64,000 bases of DNA, taken from the NCBI GenBank assembly GCA_021730785.1, contig JAKFWF010000033.1, positions 1 to 64,000 of the forward strand. Direction: 5' to 3'. Both the position numbers and the translations under genes were made by a program. The DNA is from Hyphomicrobiaceae bacterium. GTDB lineage: Bacteria; Pseudomonadota; Alphaproteobacteria; Rhizobiales; Hyphomicrobiaceae. Shown here piece after piece: positions 32,757-42,905 of this stretch (within the stretch, counting starts at the first letter, position 1; the number at the start of each line of letters is the position of its first letter). The notes under the pieces were generated by a model, which was not told the DNA's origin, did no database searches, and worked only from the letters and a program-made list of their open reading frames with translations.

Positions 32757-33884
32757 TCAAAACGGCACCACGCGATCGGCCAGGGTCTGCCCCTTCAAGC
32801 CCAGCAGCGACACTGTCAGCTTGCGGTTCGTCCAGTCGAAATCGAGAACCCCGAAGTTCTCAGCCACGTATACGTCGGTGACCAGCGGGGCGACGCGCGC
32901 ATCGCGGTTCGGGCCAGGCGGCGGGATGTTGAGCGCGCTCGACGTGATTTCGACGATCTCGCCTCCGGCGTTCTGCGCACTGTAGATTGCAGCGCCATGC
33001 CGGTCACCGGACAGCACCACGATTTTGGCGGGTCCACGGGCGCCGGCAAGGGTGCGCAGGAAGCGCTCGCGCTCGTGTGGAAAATTACCCCAGCGCTCCC
33101 AGCCGTGGCCTTCGGCCAGCACCTGGACACTCGACACGATCAGCCGCAGATCCGCCGGCTGCTGTAGCTCGGCTTCGAGCCACGCCCACTGCTCGGGCCC
33201 GAGCATCGTCTTCGACGTGTCCGGGTCGGGCTCATAAGGTCCCCAGTGCGGGAAGTCGCTGGTCTTGCGCTTGAGGGCCGAGCGGAACGACCGCGTGTCG
33301 AGCAGGATGATCTGCACGCGCTTGCCCTCGGGCCCATAGGTGCGGCTGAAGTGCAGGCCCTGTTCTGGCGGGCGCGGCGGCGTCGCACCCCAGAACTCAT
33401 AGAACAGCTTGGCCGCCATGTGCTTATGCGGAAAATCAGCCCCACCATCGTTGCGGCCGAAATCGTGGTCGTCCCAGATTGCCACCATCGGGAGCTTCGC
33501 CCGGGCCACGCTGAACTCGGGGTGTATGGCCTGCATGGCGTAGGCGGCCTTCAGTTCGGCGGCCGTTTCGTCACGGAAATCGCCGTACACGTTGTCGCCC
33601 ATCATCAACATCATCTGCGGCTTGGCCTTGATGATATCGTCCCAGATCGGCTGTGGTCGCGCCTGATGCAGACACGAGCCGATCGCGATGCGCTCGAGCG
33701 TCGTCGCGGTCGACAGCGCCGCCGCCCGTTCCACGGCCCGGCTGGCAATTGTCGGCACCAGCAAAGCCACCACCGCAATCAACAGGGCACCAAAGCGCTT
33801 GCCCATCATCGCGGCCGACGCGCTCCCGCGCCTGTTGCCCTTGAGTACTTCTGTGCCGATGCCATGCATGCTGCCGCCGATCAC
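32757..33884 (-). CDS. PhoD-like alkaline phosphatase D family protein
   Basis: IAIGSCLHQARPQPIWDDI...LMMGDNVYGDF...AIWDDHDFGRNDGGADFP...VVLSGDRHGAAIY. Confidence 0.9.
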   Translation of the reverse strand: MIGGSMHGIGTEVLKGNRRGSASAAMMGKRFGALLIAVVALLVPTIASRAVERAAALSTATTLERIAIGSCLHQARPQPIWDDIIKAKPQMMLMMGDNVYGDFRDETAAELKAAYAMQAIHPEFSVARAKLPMVAIWDDHDFGRNDGGADFPHKHMAAKLFYEFWGATPPRPPEQGLHFSRTYGPEGKRVQIILLDTRSFRSALKRKTSDFPHWGPYEPDPDTSKTMLGPEQWAWLEAELQQPADLRLIVSSVQVLAEGHGWERWGNFPHERERFLRTLAGARGPAKIVVLSGDRHGAAIYSAQNAGGEIVEITSSALNIPPPGPNRDARVAPLVTDVYVAENFGVLDFDWTNRKLTVSLLGLKGQTLADRVVPF

Positions 33885-33937
33885 TTTTGATTACCCAGGA
33901 TGTCGCCACGCTGGCATGCCCAGTTGAGGATTGCACC

Positions 33938-33955
33938 ATGACAGGGCGATGAAGC
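33938..33955 (-). promoter_or_regulatory. Candidate Pho box upstream of phoD-like gene
   Basis: Reverse strand GCTTCATCGCCCTGTCAT: second half matches CTGTCAT fully, first half partly, spacing 4. Confidence 0.4.
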
Positions 33956-34142
33956 CCTTGTTGACGGGCGCCAACGGCCACTGCCGGTACTTGGCCACCC
34001 CACGGACAGACAGCAATTTACCGTCGCTTAACCTTGCCAATCCATAACAATACCTTGGCGATTTCCGCGTTTCGCCACAGTCCGCGAGCAACTAATCCGC
34101 TCGTTCATTGTTGCCGTTTGCTGAGACGGGGGTCTGGCAGTT

Positions 34143-35567
34143 ATGCGTTGTGTTGAGTTGGCCAGGGCCGGCCGTTGCCGGTCTGCAGGCTTTGTCCGAG
34201 TTGCTATGGCCGCTGGCGTGTTGCTGTGCGCGCCCCTCGCTGCCGTCGCGCAGACGGCCGCTCCCTTGCAGCCGAGCGTGCCGGTCCTGCGCACCACTCC
34301 ACAATCGATTTCCGCGACGACGGCGGTCGCTGCAAGGCCCGCCGCGCCGAATACCGACCTTGCAGCCGCCGTCGATACCGTGAAGGGCGACACGAACCGC
34401 ACGCGCTTCGTCATCGGCCTGGAAAAATCGACCGAGTTCCAAGTGTTTTCCCTGTCGAACCCGTACCGCGTCATCGTCGACATGCCGGACGTCAAGATGC
34501 AGCTGCCGGCGCAGACGGGTGACACACCGGTCGGGCTCGTCAAGTCGTTCTACGGTGGACTGTCGGCGCCCGGCAAAACCCGCGTCGTCATTTCCATGAC
34601 GGCCGCCGTCATCGTCGAAAAAGCCGAAATCGAGAAGGCGCGGGACGGCAAAGCCCTGCGCCTTGTGCTCGATATCATCCCGGCCGATCCAAGCTTGCGC
34701 AACCAGCCGCGCAAGCCACTGAAGGCTGCTGCTCCGCCATCGGCACTCGGGGCCGCGCCCGTGAACGCGCTCGCGCCCTCGGCCTGGTCGGCGAACGTGC
34801 AGCCGCCCCTGCCGAAGCCGGCAGTGCGGCCCGAACTCAAAGCCCAAAAGAGCGCCAAGCCGGTGATCGTGATCGACCCTGGCCACGGTGGCCACGACCC
34901 CGGCGCGTCAAAGTTCGGTGCGATCGAAAAGGACGTGGTGCTGGCGTTCTCCCTGGCCTTGCGCGACAAGCTGAACGCGACCGGTCGCTACAAGGTGTTG
35001 ATGACGCGCGACACCGACACGTTCGTCGAACTCGATGCGCGCCGCGACTTCGGCGAAAAGAACAACGCCGCACTGTTCATCGCCGTGCACGCCGACTATG
35101 CCGGTGCCCAGGCGCGAGGAGCGACGATCTATTCGCTGAAGGACGGCGTCGCCAAGGATCTGAAGCGCTCCGCCAAGGGCGAGGTTTCAGCCAATGTCCT
35201 GTCGGCCGACGAACTCGCCGCCGTCAAGCGCCACGACCACGACGGCAACGTGCAGGCCGTGAAGAGCATCCTCGCCGACTTCGCCGAGCGCGAGGTGGAG
35301 ACCAACAAGAGCCGCACCAATGTGTTCGCCCGCTCGGTCATCGATTATCTGGGCAACTCGACCAGTTTGCAGAACAATCCCGATCGATCGGCTGCGTTCC
35401 GCGTGCTCAAGACCGCCAAGGTGCCAGCCGTCCTGATCGAACTAGCCTACGTGACGAACCGCCAGGATGCGGCGAACCTCAAGTCCGACCAGTGGCGCGA
35501 CAAGGTCTCGGGCTCGATTCTGACCGCGGTCGAAAACTACTTCTCGAACCAGCTCGCGCGCATGTGA
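34143..35567 (+). CDS. amiC: N-acetylmuramoyl-L-alanine amidase with AMIN domain
   Basis: AMIN region PYRVIVDMPDVKMQL...; Amidase_3 VIVIDPGHGGHDPGASK, FIAVHADYAGAQARGATIYSL, VPAVLIELAYVTNRQD. Confidence 0.92.
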   Translation: MRCVELARAGRCRSAGFVRVAMAAGVLLCAPLAAVAQTAAPLQPSVPVLRTTPQSISATTAVAARPAAPNTDLAAAVDTVKGDTNRTRFVIGLEKSTEFQVFSLSNPYRVIVDMPDVKMQLPAQTGDTPVGLVKSFYGGLSAPGKTRVVISMTAAVIVEKAEIEKARDGKALRLVLDIIPADPSLRNQPRKPLKAAAPPSALGAAPVNALAPSAWSANVQPPLPKPAVRPELKAQKSAKPVIVIDPGHGGHDPGASKFGAIEKDVVLAFSLALRDKLNATGRYKVLMTRDTDTFVELDARRDFGEKNNAALFIAVHADYAGAQARGATIYSLKDGVAKDLKRSAKGEVSANVLSADELAAVKRHDHDGNVQAVKSILADFAEREVETNKSRTNVFARSVIDYLGNSTSLQNNPDRSAAFRVLKTAKVPAVLIELAYVTNRQDAANLKSDQWRDKVSGSILTAVENYFSNQLARM

Positions 35568-35583
35568 TTGCGCCATAGGCAAC

Positions 35584-35624
35584 AAAAAGCCGGCCCTAGC
35601 GCATCAGCGACAAGGCCGGCTTTT
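35584..35624 (+). terminator. Rho-independent terminator after amiC
   Basis: AAAAAGCCGGCC...AAGGCCGGCTTTT inverted repeat followed by T-rich tract. Confidence 0.85.
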
Positions 35625-36554
35625 GATTTTCGTGGCCGGTTCACCAGGCTCGCACGACCCGACCGGCGTGGATGAGATCACGCCCTACTTGGCGGATGCT
35701 TGTGTTTGTGTTGCCAACGCAGCAAATCTCCGCGGTGCGTACCTGGTCTCCCAGGCCCCTGTGAACCATCGATCGAATGCAATCGACCAAGGGCGGACTG
35801 TGGATGAAGGCTCTTCAGCATGGGCCACTCCATCTTTGCTGCTAGGCGCAACACCGAGACAATCGAACAGCTCGCAGTCTCGCAAAGGGCGCAGCTGTGC
35901 ACCCTCGGGCGAAATTGGTTCACTGCTTCTTGTCGTGTGCTGCTGTTCAGGACGGGAACGCGGACCCCCCGCGCGGGTTGGTACGGCCGACGCCTCGAGT
36001 AGCGGTCCCGTCCGGGTCCGCCTCGCGTGCAGCCGGTTCGAAGTGCCGGCTTCCACAAACGATCCGTGAATTTCGCGGCGATGCTTCAAGGCGATGATTG
36101 CCCTCAGCCCTGACGCGCACTTCGCGAGGGTGCAAAACTTCCAACGGGAAGCTTGACCCACGGTGGAATAACCCTCCACGACAACACTTATAGGTGATTC
36201 GTGTGTCTCCATTCGAACAGCCGCGGTCACCCGCGCGATCTGGCGCCGTTGTTGCTGCAGCGCAACAATCATTGGGGGCGTGGTCGTTACATGGGACAAA
36301 AATCCAGCAGTCAGCTGCCGGAAGGAGCTGGTCGAATGGGTGCGGACAGCGGTTGCCGGGGTGCACATGCCCGAAGTGTACGGGGGCAGGGCTTTAAACT
36401 TCACCCAACAGACAGTGTTAAAATACCGTTACCGAAACGCTGGCGAACAGACATCATAAAACGAAGCGCATTCTTGCGCTGTCGTGGCGCATCGAGTGCA
36501 CAGGTTTATCATTCGAATTCCTAAGGATAATCCGGACAATAATTCCACCTTTAC

Positions 36555-36709
36555 TCGGTTTCCCGGAATTTGGCGTGCCCGTTTGCACGACAAATGTCCG
36601 GGACCTTCACCTGGATGCGGCAAGGCTCATGCGTCGGCCAAACCCTTGACGGGCGAAGTTGCCGGATATTTGCCCCGCGAAGGCTGCGGGACAAATTCCG
36701 AGAAACCGA
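36555..36709. repeat. BIME-like pair of inverted hairpins
   Basis: Hairpin 1 (36562..36602) CCCGGAATTTGGCGTGC/GCACGACAAATGTCCGGG and hairpin 2 (36663..36700) CGGATATTTGCCCCGC/GCGGGACAAATTCCG; outer TCGGTTTCCCGGAATTTG matches the reverse complement of CAAATTCCGAGAAACCGA. Confidence 0.75.
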
Positions 36710-36777
36710 CTGCGCAGGAGGAGTGATTTCTCCGTCCACAAAACGCGATGTTGTTTTTTGTCGGAACATCCTGAGTC

Positions 36778-37692
36778 TTAGCGCCCGGCGGTCACGGCTG
36801 CCGGTTGGGTGAACTGGGAAGCGGCTTTTGCCGCCGCCTGCACCGCCTTCTGCACCTTCTCGAAAGCCCGCACCTCGATCTGCCGTATGCGTTCGCGGCT
36901 GACGCCGAATTCGGCCGACAGATCCTCCAGCGTGGCTGGATCCTCGGCGAGGCGTCGCGCCTCGAAGATCCGCCGCTCGCGGTCGTTGAGCTGCGCCATG
37001 GCCTTCGTCAGATGGCCGCGACGCTGATCGAGCTCTTCGTTTTCGGCGAACCGCTCGCCCTGGTCGGGCGTGTCGTCGACCAGCCAATCCTGCCACTCGC
37101 CGCCGCCTTCCAGATCGGCTCGCATCGGCGCGTTGAGCGAGGTGTCACCGCCGAGGCGACGGTTCATCGACACCACGTCTTCTTCGGGCACTCCGAGCTT
37201 GGTTGCGATCGCCTTGACGTGTTCGGGCTTGAGATCGCCCTCCTCCAACGCCTGCAACTGGCCCTTCGTGCGGCGCAGGTTGAAGAACAACTTTTTCTGG
37301 GCAGCCGTCGTGCCCATCTTCACCAGGCTCCACGAGCGCAGAATGTATTCCTGGATCGAAGCGCGGATCCACCACATGGCATAGGTCGCAAGGCGGAAGC
37401 CCTTGTCCGGCTCGAACCGCTTGACCGCCTGCATAAGGCCGACGTTGCCCTCGGAGATCACCTCGCCGATCGGCAGGCCATAGCCGCGGTATCCCATGGC
37501 GATGCGGGCGACGAGCCGCAGGTGCGACGTGACCAGTCGCTCGGCCGCGTCCGAGTCCGTATGCTCGCGCCAGCGCTTGGCCAGCATGTACTCTTCGTTC
37601 GGCTCCAGCATGGGGAACCGGCGGATCTCATCTAGGTAACGGGCGAGACCAACTGAACCACCCGCCAACATGGGAAGTGTTCTGGTTGCCAT
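36778..37692 (-). CDS. rpoH: RNA polymerase sigma-32 factor
   Basis: LVTSHLRLVARIAMGYRGYGLPIGEVISEGNVGLMQAVKRFEPDKGFRLATYAMWWIRASIQEYILRSWSLVKMGTTAAQKKLFFNLRR. Confidence 0.97.
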   Translation of the reverse strand: MATRTLPMLAGGSVGLARYLDEIRRFPMLEPNEEYMLAKRWREHTDSDAAERLVTSHLRLVARIAMGYRGYGLPIGEVISEGNVGLMQAVKRFEPDKGFRLATYAMWWIRASIQEYILRSWSLVKMGTTAAQKKLFFNLRRTKGQLQALEEGDLKPEHVKAIATKLGVPEEDVVSMNRRLGGDTSLNAPMRADLEGGGEWQDWLVDDTPDQGERFAENEELDQRRGHLTKAMAQLNDRERRIFEARRLAEDPATLEDLSAEFGVSRERIRQIEVRAFEKVQKAVQAAAKAASQFTQPAAVTAGR

Positions 37693-37966
37693 CTGATTTT
37701 CAGCGCTTTCCCCCGAGGTGGAGGAGAGCAGACTGCTCCTCTGTTACAGATTATTACAGCTTGTGAAGTGCAAGCATGGCCGAAGCGAGGCAGCTTTCGA
37801 CTACCAAGCCGATGTTAACAATCTAGAGTTGCACAGCGCTGTCACACCGCACCTACTCCCCATGGGCTGGAAACGCTCTCTACCTATTCGCAGACCAAAG
37901 CGGCCAGCGGCGGTCGCCGAACGCATTGTTCGGGTTTCTTGAACTTAGGAACGCGCATCGGCAGTT

Positions 37967-38965
37967 TCAAGGACCGGCCAATGCCGTCATCAGCACTGAA
38001 AGGTCTGCCGGGGAGGGGCTGACAAAACGCAGCTTTTTGCCCGTGACCGGATGAACGAAGCCAAGGACAGCGGCATGCAACGCCTGTCGACCGAGTTGAT
38101 CGAGGGCGAGCGCAGCCGGCGCCAGCAGCTTGGCGCGCCGCGTGGCAAAGCCTCGGCCATAAACCGGATCGCCCAGCAGGGGATGCCCGATATGGGCCAT
38201 GTGCACGCGAATTTGATGGGTCCGGCCGGTTTCGAGGGCGAGGGTCAGCAAACTCGCCATGTCGCCGAACACCTGCTCGACTTCATAGTGCGTGACGGCA
38301 GCGCGACCACGCGGCGCCCGCACAACAGACATACGCGTGCGATGCGTTTCGCTCCGCCCGAGATTAGCTTCCACTCGCCCGCGCGGCTGGTCGAGTTGGC
38401 CCCACACCACGGCCGTATAGTGCCGCTCCAGCCGGCCATCGAGACCGTGGCTCGCGAACTGCTGTGACAGGCCGGCGCGGGCGGCATCGGTCTTGGCGAC
38501 CACCATCAGCCCCGAGGTCTCCTTGTCGAGGCGGTGCACAATGCCCGGCCGGCGCACGCCGCCGATGCCGGACAGGCTGTCGCCGCAGTGGGCGATCAGC
38601 GCATTGACAAGCGTCCCCTCCGGATTGCCGGCCCCCGGATGCACCACGAGCCCGGCAGGCTTGTCGATCACGAGCAGGTGCTGGTCTTCGAACACGACCA
38701 CGAGGTCCATGGCCTGGGGTCGAGGCTCTGCCGCAACCGCCGCCGGCACCGTGACCGTCATCCGGTCACCGGCCTTGACCTTGCGCGCGCCGTCGGTGAC
38801 GGGACCGGCCGCGTCGTGCACGACGCCAACCTTGATCAGCGCCTGCAGACGGGCACGGCTGAACTGCGGCAAATGGGCCGACAGCGCACGATCGAGCCGC
38901 TGGCCAGCGTCCGCCGCACTGAACTCGACGGCGTGGGTATCGAGTGTGTCGGGAGCGTCCATCAT
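37967..38965 (-). CDS. RluA family pseudouridine synthase
   Basis: GQRLDRALSAHLPQFSRARLQALI (S4), GIVHRLDKETSGLMVVAKTD, TGRTHQIRVHMAHIGHPLLGDPVYG. Confidence 0.94.
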   Translation of the reverse strand: MMDAPDTLDTHAVEFSAADAGQRLDRALSAHLPQFSRARLQALIKVGVVHDAAGPVTDGARKVKAGDRMTVTVPAAVAAEPRPQAMDLVVVFEDQHLLVIDKPAGLVVHPGAGNPEGTLVNALIAHCGDSLSGIGGVRRPGIVHRLDKETSGLMVVAKTDAARAGLSQQFASHGLDGRLERHYTAVVWGQLDQPRGRVEANLGRSETHRTRMSVVRAPRGRAAVTHYEVEQVFGDMASLLTLALETGRTHQIRVHMAHIGHPLLGDPVYGRGFATRRAKLLAPAALALDQLGRQALHAAVLGFVHPVTGKKLRFVSPSPADLSVLMTALAGP

Positions 38966-39043
38966 CGGCGTGCCATCGGCGAAACGAGGGGCGGCTGGGC
39001 GAAGCGTATTGTCGGCGCGGGGCCAGTGATGCTACGCCGCGCC

Positions 39044-39448
39044 ATGACCAAGCCCTCCGCCAAAACGCCCGCCCAAGACGACGATGCATCGCCCCCGCCG
39101 TCGTTGCTGTCGGGCGTGCAGCTGAACGACCCGCAGACCCGGGCACTGCGGATCGCGGTCATCGTCATGGGTGTGTTGATCGTCATGGGTCTGGTGGCTC
39201 TCATCGGGCGCATCATATACCTGGTTGCGCGGCCGAGCGGACAAATTACAAGCGGGGTGGCCGCGATGGCGCCGCAGATCCAGACGGCACTGCCGGCCGG
39301 CGCTGTGATCAAAACTGTCGCCCTCACTGGCGACCGCCTCGCCGTCCATTATGAAACCGCCGCTGGCAGCGGCATCGCCATCATCGACCTGGCGAGTGGT
39401 CGAACTTTGAGCCGCATCCAATTTACCCCGGAAGCGCCGATCAGGTAG
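39044..39448 (+). CDS. DUF6476-like small membrane protein
   Basis: NDPQTRALRIAVIVMGVLIVMGLVALIGRIIYLV single TM; divergent from rluA-type gene. Confidence 0.65.
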   Translation: MTKPSAKTPAQDDDASPPPSLLSGVQLNDPQTRALRIAVIVMGVLIVMGLVALIGRIIYLVARPSGQITSGVAAMAPQIQTALPAGAVIKTVALTGDRLAVHYETAAGSGIAIIDLASGRTLSRIQFTPEAPIR

Positions 39449-40195
39449 CAGTTGACGAGTTCGCGATAGTGCTGGGCATAGCTCATTTCAATTGCGCGCC
39501 TTGCCGCGGCGCTGATCTGCGGCATAGCGGCGGCAACGGCGCCCACTCTGCGACATAGCATCGAGTGGGGCGCGGCAAGAAAGCCTTGCACCACCACCGC
39601 GACATGCGGGCGCCGATAGCGTAGTTGAATATTCGACAGGACTGCCTGGAACGGATCATCCTGATCGCTCCGATGTTTCAGCTGCAATCAGCCAACTGAT
39701 ATATTATCAATGCGGTGACGCCGATGCTCCGCTTTCGCACGCGTTGGCGCCGCCGCCGCCAGGGATGATGTCGACCGAACCGTGGGTTGGTTCGAACGCA
39801 CTGGTCCGGCGCGACACTGCACCAAAGGCCATTGCCGCGTCCGATCGCCGTGCACCCGGTGTTTGCCAGCAAACACTTACCGCGGATCAAGCGGATTAGG
39901 CGCGGCAACCGGTGTTCAAATCAGAATGGTAACCGCGAGTGTAACCGGGAACAACAACGGACTGGCGATGGCACTCCATTGCGTCGAAAGCGTCCCGGAT
40001 GGCAGGTAAGCAGCACGGCGGGCCGCCTTGGAAGTACCACTTGTTCATCCGTCGGGCATATTAAGATTTACGACGGAACGCAACGAAAACGTGGATTTGA
40101 TAGCGCAAACCTCATATTGAGACTTGAATTGAGTGCAAAACTATTGCACAGCTTTGCACCTGAACTATTTCAGACAGAAAAGGAAACAGCAAGCA

Positions 40196-40510
40196 ATGGC
40201 TATCCCTGCCGTCGACAAATTGACACTCAAGGAATTGCAGGAACTACGCATCCGCGTCGAGAAGCAGATCGTTTCGGCCCAGGAACGCGAGCGGACCGCA
40301 TTGCGCGCCAAGTTCGAATCGATGGCCAGCGACGCCGGTTTCGGCCTGTCCGATCTGTTCGGCAGCCGATCCACCAAGGGCAAATCGGTTGCAGCAAAGT
40401 ATATGAACCCGGACAATCCTGCCGAAACCTGGAGCGGTCGCGGTCGCAAGCCGAAGTGGCTCGCCGCGAAACTCGATAAGGGCAAGAAACAATCCGATTT
40501 CGCGATCTGA
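40196..40510 (+). CDS. H-NS family nucleoid-associated regulatory protein
   Basis: LTLKELQELRIRVEKQIVSAQERERTALRAKFESMASDAGF...NPDNPAETWSGRGRKPKWLAAKLDKGK (C-terminal DNA-binding W-GRGRKP). Confidence 0.92.
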   Translation: MAIPAVDKLTLKELQELRIRVEKQIVSAQERERTALRAKFESMASDAGFGLSDLFGSRSTKGKSVAAKYMNPDNPAETWSGRGRKPKWLAAKLDKGKKQSDFAI

Positions 40511-40700
40511 ATTCTTTGCGTCGTATTTCAAGACGCGATTGATCATGGCATTGCATTGAGCAGCCAACGACGGACGTTCGTCCGTGCCGCGCCGCATTGG
40601 TGATTTCCACAGTCGCTGCGCAGACGTGTTTGTCATGAAGTATGAGATGTTCAAAATCCGGCCGGCGATGCTTGAATCGCCGGCCAGCGTTGCGCTGAAT

Positions 40701-42227
40701 TCAATGCTGCAGAGAAAATAATTTTTGCAAAACCTCGGATAATCGACCAGCCAAGTCCTCTGCGATCAGCCCTGGTCCGAACGATGTCGCGCAGGCGCCG
40801 TGCATCCACACCGCGGCACTGGCCGCATGCCATGCCGGCATACCTTGCGCCAATAGTCCGGCGATAATTCCGGCAAGCACATCGCCGGCACCTGCGGTCG
40901 CCAGATAGGGCGGCGCGTTGCAATTGATGGCGGCCCGACCGTCGGGATCAGCGATTACCGTGTCGGCGCCTTTCGATATAATGACGGCCATGGAGGTTCT
41001 TGCCGCTTGCCGCGCAGCCTCCAGTTTTGCAGCCGGCAGTGCTGCGAACAGCCGCCTGAATTCTCCCTGGTGCGGCGTCAGGACCGTCGCCTGGCCGCGA
41101 TCGTGATGCGCCTGGATCATCGCGAACAGCTCAGCTGGGTCATCGGCAAACGAGGTCAGCGCGTCGGCATCGAGAACGACGGCCGCCTTAGTGGTGAGGG
41201 CGATTTCGACCATCCGGCGCGTGTCCTCGCCGACACCGCAGCCGGGACCGATGACGAGTGTGGTGATCCGCGCGTCGGCCATGATGGTGGCGAGCCCCTC
41301 GGGCACATCGAACGGCGCCACCATGACCGCGGTCAGATGGCTTGCGTTGACCACGACGGCATCTTGAGGCGAGGCAACCGTCACGAGCCCCGCTCCCGCC
41401 CGCAGCGCCGCGTACGCTGCCAGCCGCGCAGCGCCCGTTCGCGCCGGAGGTCCGGACACGACGACCACGTGGCCGCGCGCATACTTGTGATCCTCCGCTC
41501 CGGGCACAGGGAACGCATGGCGCCACAGCGCGGGCTCGTTCCGACATGTCTGCGGGCCGATTGAAGCGAGCAGCGCGGGCGCAATGCCGATGTCGGCGAC
41601 GGTCAACGCGCCGCACAGCCGACGGCCCGGCAGCAGCAGGTGGCCGGGTTTCGCACGAAAGAACGTGACGGTGCGCGTCGCCTTATAAAGGGCGTGCGAC
41701 GGCTGGCCATCCGGCCCCAACGGCGCGTTCCCGGTGCTGCCGTCGAGCCCGCTCGGCACGTCGACCGCAAGGATCGCGGGTCCCCCTGACAGCGCGCCCA
41801 GCTGCGCGACGAGCGCTGCCGCCTCGCCCTCCAGCGGCCGCGACAGGCCGGCGCCGAACAACGCGTCGATGATCAGATCGCAGCTGTCGAGGGCAAGCTG
41901 CGAGCACTCCTCGACGCCCCCCGACCAGCGCCGCGCCATCGCGGCCGCATCGCCCTTCAGCCGGTCACGCTCGACCAAACATGCGACAGCAACATCGAAC
42001 CCGCGCAACTGCAGCAGCCGCGCCGTGACGAAGCCGTCGCCGCCGTTGTTGCCAGGGCCGCACAGAATGGCAATTCGCGCAGGCGGCCTGACCATGGCCT
42101 CGGCTGCGTCCGCAACCGCCCGGCCGGCCGCCTCCATCAGATCGAGCGAACTGACGCCTGCCGCCACCGCCAACCGGTCCACCTCGGCCATCTCACGCGT
42201 GGTCAGGAGGGCGTACTCCTTCAACAT
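40701..42227 (-). CDS. nnr: Bifunctional NAD(P)H-hydrate epimerase/dehydratase
   Basis: ILCGPGNNGGDGFVTARLL; AVDVPSGLDGSTG; VLTPHQGEFRRLF; ATAGAGDVLAGIIAGLLAQG. Confidence 0.93.
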   Translation of the reverse strand: MLKEYALLTTREMAEVDRLAVAAGVSSLDLMEAAGRAVADAAEAMVRPPARIAILCGPGNNGGDGFVTARLLQLRGFDVAVACLVERDRLKGDAAAMARRWSGGVEECSQLALDSCDLIIDALFGAGLSRPLEGEAAALVAQLGALSGGPAILAVDVPSGLDGSTGNAPLGPDGQPSHALYKATRTVTFFRAKPGHLLLPGRRLCGALTVADIGIAPALLASIGPQTCRNEPALWRHAFPVPGAEDHKYARGHVVVVSGPPARTGAARLAAYAALRAGAGLVTVASPQDAVVVNASHLTAVMVAPFDVPEGLATIMADARITTLVIGPGCGVGEDTRRMVEIALTTKAAVVLDADALTSFADDPAELFAMIQAHHDRGQATVLTPHQGEFRRLFAALPAAKLEAARQAARTSMAVIISKGADTVIADPDGRAAINCNAPPYLATAGAGDVLAGIIAGLLAQGMPAWHAASAAVWMHGACATSFGPGLIAEDLAGRLSEVLQKLFSLQH

Positions 42228-42376
42228 TCGAACTCCCAGCAGGCGCAACGGTTTCGCCTAATATTCAGTCAATTTGCATAACTAATGGGCAATTGCTGCC
42301 TGCGTCAGCAGCCCCAACTTCGACATTGACGATCTAAACCCTTGCGCTGGCTGCACTTCATCTTTCACTTACCAAC

Positions 42377-42392
42377 TGGCACGAGCCATGCT
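42377..42392 (+). promoter_or_regulatory. Sigma-54 (-24/-12) promoter upstream of glnB-glnA
   Basis: TGGCACGAGCCATGCT: GG-N10-GC spacing with TGGCACG -24 element, 60 bp upstream of glnB. Confidence 0.75.
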
Positions 42393-42448
42393 TAACTGAT
42401 TGGACGAGACGAAGCATCAGGGCAACTTTGCCCTCCGGCCGGGCGTGA

Positions 42449-42790
<342 letters not shown>

Positions 42791-42905
42791 TCTCACGCTT
42801 TCCGCGAAGGCATCGATCGAGCGCTGGCATCCGCTCGCGCCGATCGTGTGCATTTGCGGGCATTCGTTTCCATGACCCAACAGTAGGAAAAACAGGGGAG
42901 TTGCA

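Noticed and set aside
35685-36404. 239-aa minus ORF downstream of amiC
   Set aside because: No recognisable motifs and atypical composition; not called as CDS although it lies in an otherwise empty gap
37693-37966. Possible RNA thermometer in the rpoH leader
   Set aside because: A short GAGGAGC/GCTC-type hairpin is present but no convincing pairing to a Shine-Dalgarno sequence could be drawn by hand
39349-39687. 112-aa minus ORF between DUF6476-like gene and the H-NS-like gene
   Set aside because: Partly antisense to the plus-strand gene and no family recognised
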